Origin: Atrina japonica
Lineage: Eukaryota > Mollusca > Bivalvia > Pterioida > Pinnidae
Reading direction: 5' to 3'
DNA: 64,000 bases
NCBI GenBank assembly: GCA_030159075.1
Contig: BROG01000248.1
Span: forward strand, 252,001 to 316,000
Position 1 is the first letter of the stretch. The number at the start of each line of letters is the position of its first letter. The position numbers and the translations under genes were made by a program. The notes under the pieces were generated by a model, which did no database searches, was not told the origin of the DNA, and saw nothing but the letters and a program-made list of their open reading frames with translations. Below are positions 50,796 to 60,252 of the stretch, piece after piece.

Positions 50796-51212
50796 ATGTC
50801 AAATTTCATGAAAACGGCGCACCCAATAGGTGCTAAATATTCTAATAAAAAAGATCTTAATTTAACATCTTTTGATGTTTATGTCTCAGAGGTCAATCAT
50901 TTTCACGCTTCGTTCGAAGATGTTTTCATAAAATACAACATTCCTGACATTTTTGGAGCTGGAGATGAAAATGTTAAAAAGTTATTGAGTAGATGGTATT
51001 CTGATCCTATAACGTTTTGGAGAAACCAACTGAATTACGCGATTTGGTGTGCAACGAGTGGTTGTGGAGTTTTCACTGAAAAAACGATGACAGGTGATAA
51101 TTTGTCAAAATCTTTGTTTAAATTCCACATTTATTTTCAAATACGAAGAATTTTAAAGGAAATTTTATCATCATCATTCCTATCATCCTCGTCAGGATTG
51201 ACATTATCATAA
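50796..51212 (+). pseudogene. Conserved large viral-type protein, left copy, C-truncated
   Basis: First 115 residues match the N-terminus of the right-block gene at 59204: DLNLTSFDVYVSEVNHFHAS, NQLNYAIWCATSGCGV, FKFHIYFQIRRILKEI. After residue about 123 the frame enters SSSFLSSSSG, which is antisense of the next gene. About two thirds of the protein has been deleted together with most of the following gene. Confidence 0.75.
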
Positions 51213-51236
51213 ACAGACATTTCTAAATTTTCTGCC
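51156..51236 (-). pseudogene. N-terminal stub of the coiled-coil protein, left copy
   Basis: ATG at 51236 opens MAENLEMSVYDNVNPDEDD then RNDDDK, an acidic Asn/Asp-rich start like that of the right-block gene at 61518 (acidic DDDNDVQD). It stops being gene-like at about 51160, where it meets the truncated plus-strand gene. This fixes a deletion joint and keeps the same gene order as the right block. Confidence 0.55.
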
Positions 51237-51278
51237 ATTTTATCAAACTTTTAAAATATTTATTTATCATTTACACAA

Positions 51279-51560
51279 ATGGATACGTATGGAGAGAAAT
51301 TAAATCCGGACCATCGTTTGAGGGTCCCACATGGTATGAAAGGAATTCGACAAAGCGTCGTAATTTCTCATATCCTATCTACCATGACGGAAAACGAAAC
51401 TTTAACCGTTCGATTTCCTAATTTGGGAGAAAATGATGTCATTGTTCCAGGAACCGTTGAAATATCTTTTTCTATCGAGGTAGTAGTCGACGGAGGAGAC
51501 ATCACAAAAGTTGGTCTTTTTAATAATTTAGGACGAAATGTTTTTAGGAACATAAAATAA
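51279..51560 (+). pseudogene. Capsid-like protein, left copy, first 92 codons
   Basis: Close relative of the right-block ORF at 61561: HGMKGIRQSVVISHILSTM, ENETLTVRFPNLGENDVIVP, DGGDITKVGLFNNLGRNVF. It ends within the predicted first jelly roll, so it cannot make a full capsid protein. Sequence after 51560 is non-coding. Confidence 0.75.
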
Positions 51561-51992
51561 AATCGTATTTAATATTTAAAATCATCGATATCTGAAGGCT
51601 ATATATATCGCTGATAAAATGCATCAATCTAATAGATAACGGTGTTAAATAATTTAGTATATGTGCCGAACGCAAGCTGTTTTATTTTTATAAGTGCTCC
51701 ATGTGTGTTGTGTTATGCCGAAGCGACATCATGGACCAATTGTACCCACTAAAAACAGTTCTGGCTCATTTTTTTTCCAATTCCATGGTTGAATCGTACC
51801 ACTAAACTTCCCATGTTGCCAGGTTGAAATAGTACCTCGGAACTCGTCAACTTCCCGATAAACACGAAATGCTAAAAATAGTGTTTCTCCGCCAGAGCGC
51901 AACGAGTTTTGTTCGAACAGCGAGAGATGGTTATTTAACAGTTTAATGGAAAAAATGAAAATGACTTTAAGAAAACGATTTGTATATAAAAC
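51561..51992. other. Junction between the two viral blocks
   Basis: About 430 bp without coding sequence between the truncated left capsid-like ORF and the right-block polymerase. Contains TATATATATCGCTGA (matching the 46.5-kb hairpin) and a more GC-rich stretch (51710-51930). No clear target duplication was found by eye. Confidence 0.45.
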
Positions 51993-54900
51993 ATGAATTT
52001 CTTGAGCGGCGTGAAAAATTTATATAATACAGGTAAATAGGGGTATAAGAAAATAACTGAAACCCTCTGGGATTACGTGACGGGTGCGTCGACGGAAGAG
52101 CAGACGAAAGAAACCGTCAGACGGAAGTTACGCCGTACGTTGAAGGAAGAACTCGGCGAAGCTGCTACGGAGATGCAGCGTCAATTAATTAAATCTCGAT
52201 ATAAAAAAATCCTACAGACGGATCTTTCTAAAGGTGTTGCCAAGGTCGAAGAAAAACGAAGACAAAGCCAATCCGTCAGACGGAAGTTACGCCGTACGTT
52301 GAAGGAAGAACTCGACGAAGCTGCTACCGAGATGCAGCGTCAATTAATTAAATCTCGATATTAAAAAATCTTACAGACGGATCTTTCTAAAGGTGTTGCC
52401 AAGGTCGAAGAAAAACGAAGACAAAGCCAATCCGTCAGACGGAAGTTACGCCGTACGTTGAAGGAAGAACTCGGCGAAGCTGCTACCGAGATGCAGCGTC
52501 AATTAATTAAATCTCGATATAAAAAAATCCTACAGACGGATCTTTCTAAAGGTGTTGCCAAGCTCGAAGAAAAACGAAGACAAAGCCAATATCTGGATTT
52601 TGGCGATAGCTTTAAACACTTCTATACGAGTTATAAGAGGATGTTCGCAATCACATACGTCGAGCACATCTCAGAGCATTATTAGAGTATTTTAAAGACG
52701 ATTTTTTATCTAAAATTTCTAAAGAATTAAAAAAAGGTCCCATAAAAATCCAAATTCAAGTCGAACAGCGATTCAAGCGAGATAATTTAAACGCCGACTC
52801 GCAACTTGTAACGCAAGTCCATAAAACTCGACAACATCCGTTCTTAAGAGAAGACAAAATCGAAGACGTGTTTAAAGATATGATCGAAGAGTTAATAGAT
52901 TCGCTCAAAAAAAACAAGCAGGGTCGGGGTGGGTCATCGAGGACGTTCAAATGATTTATTTAAACTTTGCCAAGTATAAACTTCTTTTAGGATCCTCCTA
53001 TTTTAAGTTACCCAAGCAGATTGCAAAAAAGCAGGCCGTTATAAACGTTCAAAACGAGGATCAGAGATGTTTTATGTATAGCGTATTGGTGTGTTTATAT
53101 CACGATATTATTAAATACAATCATAATAGACCTCAAAACTATATGCTGTTTATTGGGTTATACGACTTCAAGTGCATCGATTATCCGACTCCGTTAAAGC
53201 AAATACCCAAATTCGAGAATCGTAATGGACTCGCCGTTAACGTTCTCAGGTGGACGGAAAGTAGAGGTTTCTTCCCTTATTACATATCGGAAAATTTTCG
53301 CGATAAAGAAATTAATTTATTGTTGTTAGAAGGTCCAGAAAACAAGTGGCACTACTCTTGGATTAAAAACACGTTCAGATTGTTTTCTTCCCACTCAAAA
53401 CATGGGCATAAATCATATCCATGTCTTCGTTGTCTTAAAATACTATCGAGCGAGGATGTTTATAAAAAGCACGTGGCCGATTGTCACGGCATTAACAATC
53501 CTCCCATGAAACCCGTCATGCCCGAGGAGGGCAAAAACCTTCTCAAGTTTAAGAATTACGGCAATAAACAGCCTGTGCATGCCACGATCTATGCGGATTT
53601 CGAGTGTATTATTTCACCCATCAATGAAGAGGCTGGCGATAAAACGACGAAGACGTCGCGTCACCACCCTTCGGGGTACTGTTATGTAGTCGTTTGGAGA
53701 ACGGAGAAGGGTATCTATAAGATGGAAGAGCCTCAACTCTATCGCGGGGAGAATGCCGTGAAACATCTTCTAGAAAGTTTACAGCGAGAAAAACAAAAGA
53801 TTGACGACATTTGTTCTAAGAAAAAAGAGCTCTGTATGACCCATGAGGACAAGAAACGCTTTAAGGAGGCTAAGCGATGTTGGATTTGCGGAGATGAATT
53901 TTCGGGGAACACGCGGTCTTCATTATGGGCTCAGAGAAGTAAACTTTTAAAGGAACAGGAAAAATTACTCAGTTTGACGTCTTTGGAGAAGGACGATCGT
54001 CACAATGCCATAATAATTGAGCTCGACAAAATCATGAAAGAAATCAACGACGAGAAATTCGATCTCATCAAAGTCAGAGATCATTGCCACCTTTCTGGTA
54101 AATTTCGAGGTGCGGCTCATAATAAGTGTAATAGATTAGTGAGAATGGCAAAACACATACCCGTCATCTTTCATAATCTTCGCGGTTACGATTCCCATTT
54201 AATATTATCGGAAATGGAAGTGGAAGAACAGGTCAATTGCATTCCGATGAATCACGAGAAGTTTATCAGTTTCTCTGTTGGATCCTTGAGATTTATCGAC
54301 AGTTTCCAATTCTTGTCGTGCGGTCTCAAGACGTTAGCTAAAAATCTAAACGATTACCCCATCACGAAATATATATTCGAGGATGCCTCGCTTTTAACGA
54401 GAAAGGGGGTCTATCCCTAGGAATATATGAATTCTTTCGACAGGTTTACCGCCGAAGGAAGCTTTTTACAGTGCGTTATCGGATACTCACATTTCTCAAA
54501 AAGAGTACAACCATGCTCAAAACGTTTGGTGTCGTTACGGATGCAAGGACATGGGAGATTATCACGATTTGTATTTAAGATCGGACGCGGTCTTATTAGC
54601 CGACATGTTCGAAGAGTTTCGCAACATTTCCTTAGAACACTACGAATTAGATCCGTGTCATTATTACACGGCTCCAGGTTTGGCGTGGGATGCGGCGTTG
54701 CTCACCTCCAAAATTGAATTAGAGTTGCTCACCGATTACGACATGCATTTATTTATCGAAAAGGGTATCAGAGGTTGGATCACCTACATTCCGCAACGTT
54801 ATTCTAAAGCGAACAACACATATTTGGATGATTATGATCCCGATCTACCCTCCAAGTACATCATGTATTTAGATGCTAACGCTCTTTATAGTGAGGCCAT

Positions 54901-56079
54901 GAATCATCCCTTACCCTGTAGAAACTTTGAATGGATCGACGGAGTGCCAGATCCGTGCTATCCACCAGAAGGAAAGGGTTACATCCTAGAAGTCGATCTA
55001 GAGTATCCAATAGAATTACACGAAGAACATAATAATTATCCACTAGCTCCGGAAACGATGAAGGTGAATGTGGACGATCTTTCTGAGTATCAGAAAGACA
55101 AGATGAAAGAGTACGGGATGCGCGACACGGGGCCCAAAAAGCTCGTGCCCAATCTACGAGATAAAAAGGAATACGTCGTGCACAGTACCAGACGTTAAAA
55201 CTCTATCTCGAGTTGGGATTGAAATTAACCAAAGTGCATAGAACTTTACAATTTGACGAAGAGCCGTGGCTCGCGAGTTACATCGATAAAAACACTCGAT
55301 TGCGTCAACGGGCCAAAAACGATTTCGAAAAGGATTTCTTCAAACTCATGAACAATGCTGTGTTCGGGAAGACCATGGAGAATAAAAGGAACAGGATCGA
55401 TCTGAAAATATTGAGCGCGAACGACAAAGATATAAGAATTCAAAAGATGATCACTTCGCCCTCCTACGACGGGTTGACCCAAATTAACGACAACATGGCC
55501 TTTCTTTACTTTAAACCGACGAGCGTTAAATTAGACAAACCCATTTACTGCGGCATGGCTATCTTGGATTTATCGAAAAGACACATGTATAATTGGTATT
55601 ATAATCATCTAAAAGCGATATACGGAGACAAATGTAATCTACTGTATACGGATACGGACTCTCTTATAGTCGAAATTCAAACGGAAGACGTCTATCGGGA
55701 CATGCGCGAACATGAGGACGAATATGATTTTTCCAATTACGATGTCTTCCCCGGAAACAAAGATAAAAATAAAAAAAAGATCAGTAAATTTAAAGACGAA
55801 TGCGGAGGGAATCCCATCAAAAAATTCGTCGGATTAAGACCTAAAATGTACGCCATCTTAATGAAGGACGATAGCGTTTCCAAACGAGCGAAAGGAGTGA
55901 AACGATGCGTCTTGAAAAACACTCTCTTTCACGACGCCAGGATATCGCGCGAGATGCACACTCTGCGGTCGTCTAAACAGATCATTTACGGGATCAAACA
56001 AGATAAGACGGCGTTAGATCCCCTGGATACGAAAGTCCACATTCGGGAAGATCGCATTCACACGTATGCATTGAAATAA
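51993..56079 (+). pseudogene. polB: Protein-primed family B DNA polymerase with endonuclease VII-like insert, broken
   Basis: About 1360 codons. N-terminal basic coiled-coil region, then YLNFAKYK and LPKQIAKKQAVINVQNEDQR; a zinc-binding CLRCLK...HVADCH (about 53430-53490); ExoI IYADFECI (about 53590); an HNH/EndoVII-like module CWIC (53878) ... DHCHLSGKFRGAAHNKCN (about 54080-54133); FHNLRGYDSHLI; YHDLYLRSDAVLLADMFE; polymerase motif A YLDANALYSEAM (54866), motif B KLMNNAVFGKTM (55345), motif C YTDTDS (55645). This is the polymerase type of Polintons/adintovirus-like elements. Lesions: stops at 52038, 52362 and 54418; frameshifts near 52650, 52920, 54450 and 55185. Catalytic motifs are all present, so inactivation is recent relative to divergence. 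Confidence 0.9.
52114..52590 (+). repeat. Three 159-bp (53-codon) tandem repeats in the polymerase 5' end
   Basis: Copies start at 52114, 52273 and 52432 with CCGTCAGACGGAAGTTACGC and run through TCGAAGAAAAACGAAGACAA. They are almost identical; copy 2 has a one-base change making TAA at 52362. Because 159 is divisible by three the frame is kept. Encoded unit: RRKLRRTLKEEL ... EKRRQSQ, a basic helix. The inverted copy at 63.6 kb has only one partial unit, so the triplication is specific to this copy. Confidence 0.9.
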
Positions 56080-56081
56080 AC

Positions 56082-56109
56082 AATTTAATATCCGCACGGA
56101 TATTAAATT
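56082..56109. terminator. Perfect hairpin between convergent polymerase and integrase
   Basis: AATTTAATATCCG, two bases CA, then CGGATATTAAATT: a 13-bp perfect stem, 3 bp after the polymerase stop codon (TAA 56077-56079) and overlapping the integrase stop (56108). Symmetric, so it could end transcripts from both sides. Hairpins marking 3' ends are known in mimiviruses; use here is inference. Confidence 0.65.
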
Positions 56110-56540
56110 AATACACCACCATCAACTCCTCTCGAACGAAATTTCTCTGAGGAGCGGGTTCTTTTAGGTAATAGACGTCTATACCCTGCATTCTAAACTG
56201 ACGATCGATGTCGTGTTTGTCCACGCTCCAAATGGGATCGGTCGCCCTGCGTTTTCCGCCTTCCAACTCCCCGGGTTGATAGAGATATCTAACTTTATTA
56301 AACGGACCCACCAACGATCGAACTTCGGTGGAAGGTTTTATCGCTTCGGGAGGTTTGGTCTCGTCGTTGATCGCTTTCACGACATCTGGCAACCGTGTCA
56401 CCCATTCTCTGTTTCTGTCCTTAGATGTCATCTCTTTGTCGTATTGATAACTGAAAAGTTTTTCGCCTAACGTTTTATTAAATCGTTCGACGATGGCTTG
56501 ATCGCGATGAACGTCGACTTTTCCCCTTCTTATTCTCGCG
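56108..56540 (-). pseudogene. Polinton-type integrase, C-terminal part only
   Basis: Minus-strand frame IRRGKVDVHRDQAIVERFNK then TLGEKLF, EWVTRLPDVVKAINDETKPP, VRYLYQPGELEGGKRRATDP and a C-terminal SH3/chromo-like tail. DQAIVERFNKTL carries the last glutamate of the retroviral DDE core; the two aspartates and the zinc domain are missing. At about 56535 the frame runs into the end of the neighbouring membrane-protein gene, marking a deletion joint. Without the DD residues it cannot catalyse integration. Confidence 0.8.
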
Positions 56541-56853
56541 TCGTGCCGGGCATGAGTTTGGAGACTGGTGGAATTACTTTTGGTTCTGGTGAAACTACTT
56601 GGGGTTGAATAACTTTTGTTTCTGTTTTTATGTAGACCAGAAATCCAACAACCGCGAGTCCACCAGCTAGCCATTTCCAGCTATCGTTACTAATAGCATT
56701 GTCATTGTTGCTATTAACATAGCTATTAGCATTGCTATCGTTGCTATTAGCATTGCTATTCCATCTACGTTTGGCACCCTTCTTCCCCGCTTCCTGACGT
56801 TTTGGATTCTTCTTCTTTATTTCCATCTTCCCTATTAATTCCTCCGGATTCAT
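56530..56853 (-). CDS. Small basic membrane protein with Asn/Ser-rich linker
   Basis: 107 codons: MNPEELIGKMEIKKKNPKRQ, a Lys/Arg-rich stretch (EAGKKGAKRRW), an Asn/Ser/Ala-rich linker encoded by GCTATTAGCATT-type repeats (56690-56760), a transmembrane segment (WLAGGLAVVGFLVYI) and a Pro-rich tail KVIPPVSKLMPGTT. It overlaps the next upstream gene by 89 bp in another frame, as in compact viral genomes. Its end abuts the integrase deletion joint, so the natural C-terminus may be altered. Possibly a minor virion protein; no catalytic motif. Confidence 0.6.
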   Translation of the reverse strand: MNPEELIGKMEIKKKNPKRQEAGKKGAKRRWNSNANSNDSNANSYVNSNNDNAISNDSWKWLAGGLAVVGFLVYIKTETKVIQPQVVSPEPKVIPPVSKLMPGTTRE

Positions 56854-57301
56854 CGTGTTTTTCTATAACGTCAGATTTTTTAAATCTGATAATGTGACGG
56901 CTAGTCGTGGCGGCTATACTGAGAGGTGCCAAATACGCACCGTATTTGTAATATAAACTACAACACACTTCGCCTATGGCTGCGTCCAAGAAGGGGTCTT
57001 CGTTCAAATCCTCGATCAGTTTGGGTTCGTCTTTGATGTCGAAAAAATATTCAAGTCCTTGCGAATACAGACAGATGACGGAATTTGCTATCGATTTGGC
57101 CATGCGCATGTTGAGTCGAGCGTGTAACAGACGGCTCAGGGTTTCGACCTCCTTGTCGATCATCTTTTCCAATTCGGAAGACGTCACGTCTTTTCCTAGA
57201 AAATGACGCGCACGTCCGGAACCGACGATGGTCGATAATCTGTCTTTGGGAGATTAATCTCTGTCGGGTATATCGTTCACTAATACATCGTCCGCATTCA
57301 T
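56765..57301 (-). pseudogene. Helical protein of unknown function with early stop
   Basis: The frame opens at ATG 57301 (MNADDVLVNDIPDRD), meets TAA at 57254-57256, and continues without further stops as SPKDRLSTIVGSGRARHFLG, SELEKMIDKEVETL, then a hydrophobic stretch (AAIGEVCCSLYYKYGAYLAP) and an acidic Glu/Ser/Gly-rich tail. About 178 codons in all. Either a nonsense mutation at codon 16, or the product starts at a later codon. I do not recognise the family. Confidence 0.55.
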
Positions 57302-57325
57302 GTTTTTTAATAGAGATACATTTTT

Positions 57326-57478
57326 TTATAAAGAATGCAACATTTTTCTTAGCCATTTTTCCGTTAGGCGATAACGTTCTAGGCGTAAAATATAGAATAT
57401 CACGGCTAATATTACCAAGATCCATAAAACGATAAATGACAGCAACACGAACACGACTATCTCGGTAAAACGTTTCAT
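57326..57478 (-). CDS. 50-residue single-pass membrane protein
   Basis: ATG at 57478: MKRFTEIVVFVLLSFIVLWI, then LVILAVIFYILRLERYR and a basic tail ending LRKMLHSL. Hydrophobic span of about 24 residues followed by positive charges, i.e. type III/N-out topology. It is shorter than common ORF thresholds but is in line with its neighbours, sits between genes on the same strand, and has a clean start and stop. Role unknown (virion membrane or lysis-type). Confidence 0.5.
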   Translation of the reverse strand: MKRFTEIVVFVLLSFIVLWILVILAVIFYILRLERYRLTEKWLRKMLHSL

Positions 57479-57501
57479 ATTTTATGTTAAACAATCTATA
57501 G

Positions 57502-58064
57502 TTATCGCGAAGTGGATTTGTTTACGAGGTCTTTGAGTTGCTTGCGTAAATCCTCCGTCTCTTTGTCCGCCTCCTTTTTTTGCACCTTGTGGGTAGAATA
57601 GAGTTTTTCTTTCATCTCGCGATACTTGGTCAACTCGTGGGATACGGTGGCAAATTCTTTGTCCGAGATCTTCCCGTCCTCGAGCGCTCGACTCACCAGA
57701 TCCGATATCGAATTAAGTTTACTCTCCGCGATTTTGATGATCTTGAGGTGTTTTTCCGATTTTCTCAGCAGTATTCGTCTTATCACTTTCATGGCTCCCC
57801 CCATCGAACACACGGTCAAGCCCACAATTGAGAGAGCGCAATGGGAATGAGAAGTCCGAGTCCGCCGACGAGCATGCCTCCCGAGATGAGAGCCGCGTCG
57901 ACGCCGTCTGCGGTGTTCACCGTTCGTTTATACTTTTTATGGATGCTCTTCTGCGTTTCTATCTCTCGACGAAACGTCTGTTCGATCTCGCCGATTCGTG
58001 TTAAACGATATTGTTGCGGATCGCTTTCTATTGGTTCTAATGTTGGATATATGTTTTTACTCAT
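57502..58064 (-). pseudogene. Membrane/coiled-coil protein, right copy, one frameshift
   Basis: N-terminal half MSKNIYPTLEPIESDPQQYR, LTRIGEIEQTFRREIETQKS, KYKRTVNTADGVDAALISGG, then a glycine-rich hydrophobic hairpin (MLVGGLGLLIPIALS). A one-base shift at about 57820 moves the frame to VGLTVCSMGGAMKVIRRILL and a C-terminal coiled coil (AESKLNSISDLVSRALEDGK ... LRKQLKDLVNK). Left copy at 48840-49263 has the same order. Predicted: membrane-anchored helical protein, about 187 codons. Family function unknown. Confidence 0.7.
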
Positions 58065-58091
58065 CTCATTTTTCTTATACGCGAAAATTTT

Positions 58092-58475
58092 TTATATGGC
58101 TAATACGACGACGCCGTTGACGGTGCCCGATTTCGACCCTTTATTCACTCCAAAATTTAGAACGTCTCCCGATGTCACTCGTAATGGAGGATTCAACGTG
58201 ACGACGTCGCCGGTTTTCGTTTGAAAGGTCTTGTGTTCGACGTCGTTCAAGATTAACGTCACGTCTAATTCCCCCAAGAGTCCGATATGAAAGACGTGAC
58301 CGTCGAACAACATCTTCATGCCCAGCGACGGTCTGATTCTTCCGTTTTTATTCACGTCGAATTGGAACGTGTTCATGATGCGGCGGTTTTTGGTCAACAT
58401 GTTGACCTCTTCTTTAATATCTTCCAAGAGTTCTTCTCTTTCTAAGTCGTCGTAATAGAATCCCGATCTAGACAT
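58092..58475 (-). CDS. Beta-rich structural-like protein, right copy, intact
   Basis: 127 codons: acidic helical N-terminus (YYDDLEREELLEDIKEEVNM), then strands LGELDVTLILNDVEHKT, TGDVVTLNPPLRVTSGDVLN, FGVNKGSKSGTVNGVVVLAI. The alternating hydrophobic pattern with a GT-NG turn and hydrophobic end resembles a small beta-sandwich, such as a viral spike or capsid-decoration domain. Its start overlaps the end of the upstream gene by 34 bp. Left homologue at 49292-49698 is broken. Confidence 0.65.
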   Translation of the reverse strand: MSRSGFYYDDLEREELLEDIKEEVNMLTKNRRIMNTFQFDVNKNGRIRPSLGMKMLFDGHVFHIGLLGELDVTLILNDVEHKTFQTKTGDVVTLNPPLRVTSGDVLNFGVNKGSKSGTVNGVVVLAI

Positions 58476-59166
58476 CCCTTTTTATTATTTAGAACTAAAC
58501 TCTTAAACTCTAAGAGCACGTGAACGGGGTGTCTGTGATTGTCGACGGGGTTTCCGTTCCCGTCTTTTAGGTTTATCGTTAATTCCGAGATGCGATCGCG
58601 TTTCAACTTAAAGAAAATGGGGCGTTCGATGTTTTCGGCATACAACTCGGAAAATTTCACATTGGGGCATGGCAGGAATTTGACAATGTCGTTCGACCTC
58701 CCGTCTTTGAACATGTCTCCCTCGGCAAGTTCTTCGAGATGAACGTTAAGTAGTTCCACCGGTTGCAGGTTTATGCTATTTGTCGGGTAGATGGTCCCGA
58801 CGAGAGGAACGTTTTTGCCCATTCCGAGAATCTTGGTGAGTTCCGGCGGAAGCTGCAACAAATTAGACTGTTTACCATCGAGTCTTACTATCATCGTGGT
58901 TTTGTCCAATACTATTTTCTCGAGATATTTAATGAGAATTCGTTGTATGTCTTTGAACGTGTACGATCCAGCGTGCACGGTATGGATTCTCGGTCTGTCT
59001 CTACCTCTCTACCTTTGGCGTGTTGTATCTCGACGTCTTTTTTTATGTTGTACAGACCGTTCCAAAAATAGACGGACTTTACACCCACGCGCCACTCGTC
59101 GTTCGCGTTGTCGATGTATCGAGATAGTTTCACGGGTTTGCCGATTTCCGTCAAGAGATGAAACAT
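58442..59166 (-). pseudogene. Penton-like conserved protein, right copy, one frameshift
   Basis: Opens MFHLLTEIGKPVKLSRYIDN at 59166. A one-base loss near 58978 (at the run ATACCGTGCACG) shifts the frame into HAGSYTFKDIQRILIKYLEK, LQLPPELTKILGMG, LPCPNVKFSELYAENIERPI, KRDRISELTINLKDGNGNPV and HPVHVLLEFKSL. The last strands (I..L.I.L.D..G.P....V.V.L.F) match the usual end of Polinton-type minor capsid/penton proteins, so I infer a structural role. About 241 codons. Divergent from 59204 with 37 bp between starts. Confidence 0.6.
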
Positions 59167-59203
59167 GTGTTTTTATATAACTATTTTAAATCTTAACTAA
59201 AAG

Positions 59204-60252
59204 ATGAATGTTTACGAATACAGGGAGGATTTGGATTTGTCGTCTTTCGACGTCTACGTCAATGCGACTAAAAAGTTTCGCGCGTCGTTCGAGAATATTT
59301 TCGTCAAGTATAACAACCCGAACGTCTTCGAAGACGGAACTTCCAAATATTACGCCATGTTGCGCCGGTGGTATCAGCATTCCATGACGGGAGGTTTCTG
59401 GCAGATCCAGTTAAATTTCGCGGTGTGGTGTGCCACGATCGGATGCGGCGTGACGTTGGGAATGGGAAACGACAAACTGTCGACATCGTTCTTTCAGTTT
59501 CACGTTTACTATCAAATCAGAAGGATCTTGAAGGAAATCACCGTCCCCTTGCCCAGTGATTCCGATTTCAATCACTACACGAACACCATAGACGTTTCGG
59601 CGTACGAACGAATCTGTCGCGAATTCGGGGTGTCGGTCCACACGAACTGGAAAATCAAGGGGACCATCTTCGGAACGTATAATACGAAGTGGTCCATGTT
59701 CATCACGAACCGCTCGGAGGGATTCACGCTTCCGGGTCTGGCCAGATTAAACGCGTCCATTCGCCGTCTTGGGCGCTCAAGGACAAACGAGAGCTTCGAT
59801 CGTGGACGCCGGTGCCACCTCGCTCGACGCGCAGAAACAATTTTTAGTCAACGTCGAAGATGCGATCAACAGACCTCTCGATCTACCCGCCGACATTTCA
59901 CGCTACGAAAATTGTCTAAGATATGCAAATTCCAAACTCGACTTCGTCATCCATCCGGGGCTTTACATGCTATCCAGCAACATGGAGCTGAAAATCGGTG
60001 CCAACATCGCCAATTATAATAACGAAAAATTTGATCGCGCCCGAAAAGACAAAACCGGGGACGAACGTCGACCTTAACGCGAAAACGTTCACCCAGCCAT
60101 CACCACCTAAACAGATCAAACCATCACCACCTCCTAAACAGATCAAACCACCGTCTAAACAACTGCAAAAACAAGACGTTCACGAAAGTCAAAAGACTGC
60201 CATTTTCGCTCTATCGTTATTTTCTTTTCTTCTCTTCGTCGAGTTTTGTTAA
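59204..60252 (+). pseudogene. Conserved large protein with Pro-rich tail and C-terminal anchor, two frameshifts
   Basis: Frame 1: DLDLSSFDVYVNATKKFRAS, WQIQLNFAVWCATIGCGVTL, FFQFHVYYQIRRILKEI, SAYERICREFGVSVHTNW. One extra base near 59762 moves to VLGAQGQTRASIVDAGATSL, VEDAINRPLDLPADISRYEN, KLDFVIHPGLYMLSSNMELK; a slip in the AAAAATTT run near 60030 moves to a tail with repeated PSPPKQIKP and a hydrophobic C-terminus (FALSLFSFLLFVEF). I know this as a recurrent uncharacterised protein in mobile elements of aquatic invertebrates; function unknown. The left copy keeps only its first third. Confidence 0.65.

Noticed and set aside
54427..54717. 96-codon ORF inside the polymerase
   Set aside because: Only its first residues are polymerase sequence; the rest is the wrong frame after the frameshift near 54450.
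57051..57494. 147-codon minus-strand ORF
   Set aside because: Out of frame with two better candidates in the same place (57326-57478 and 56765-57301) and has a shadow-like Arg/Ser composition.
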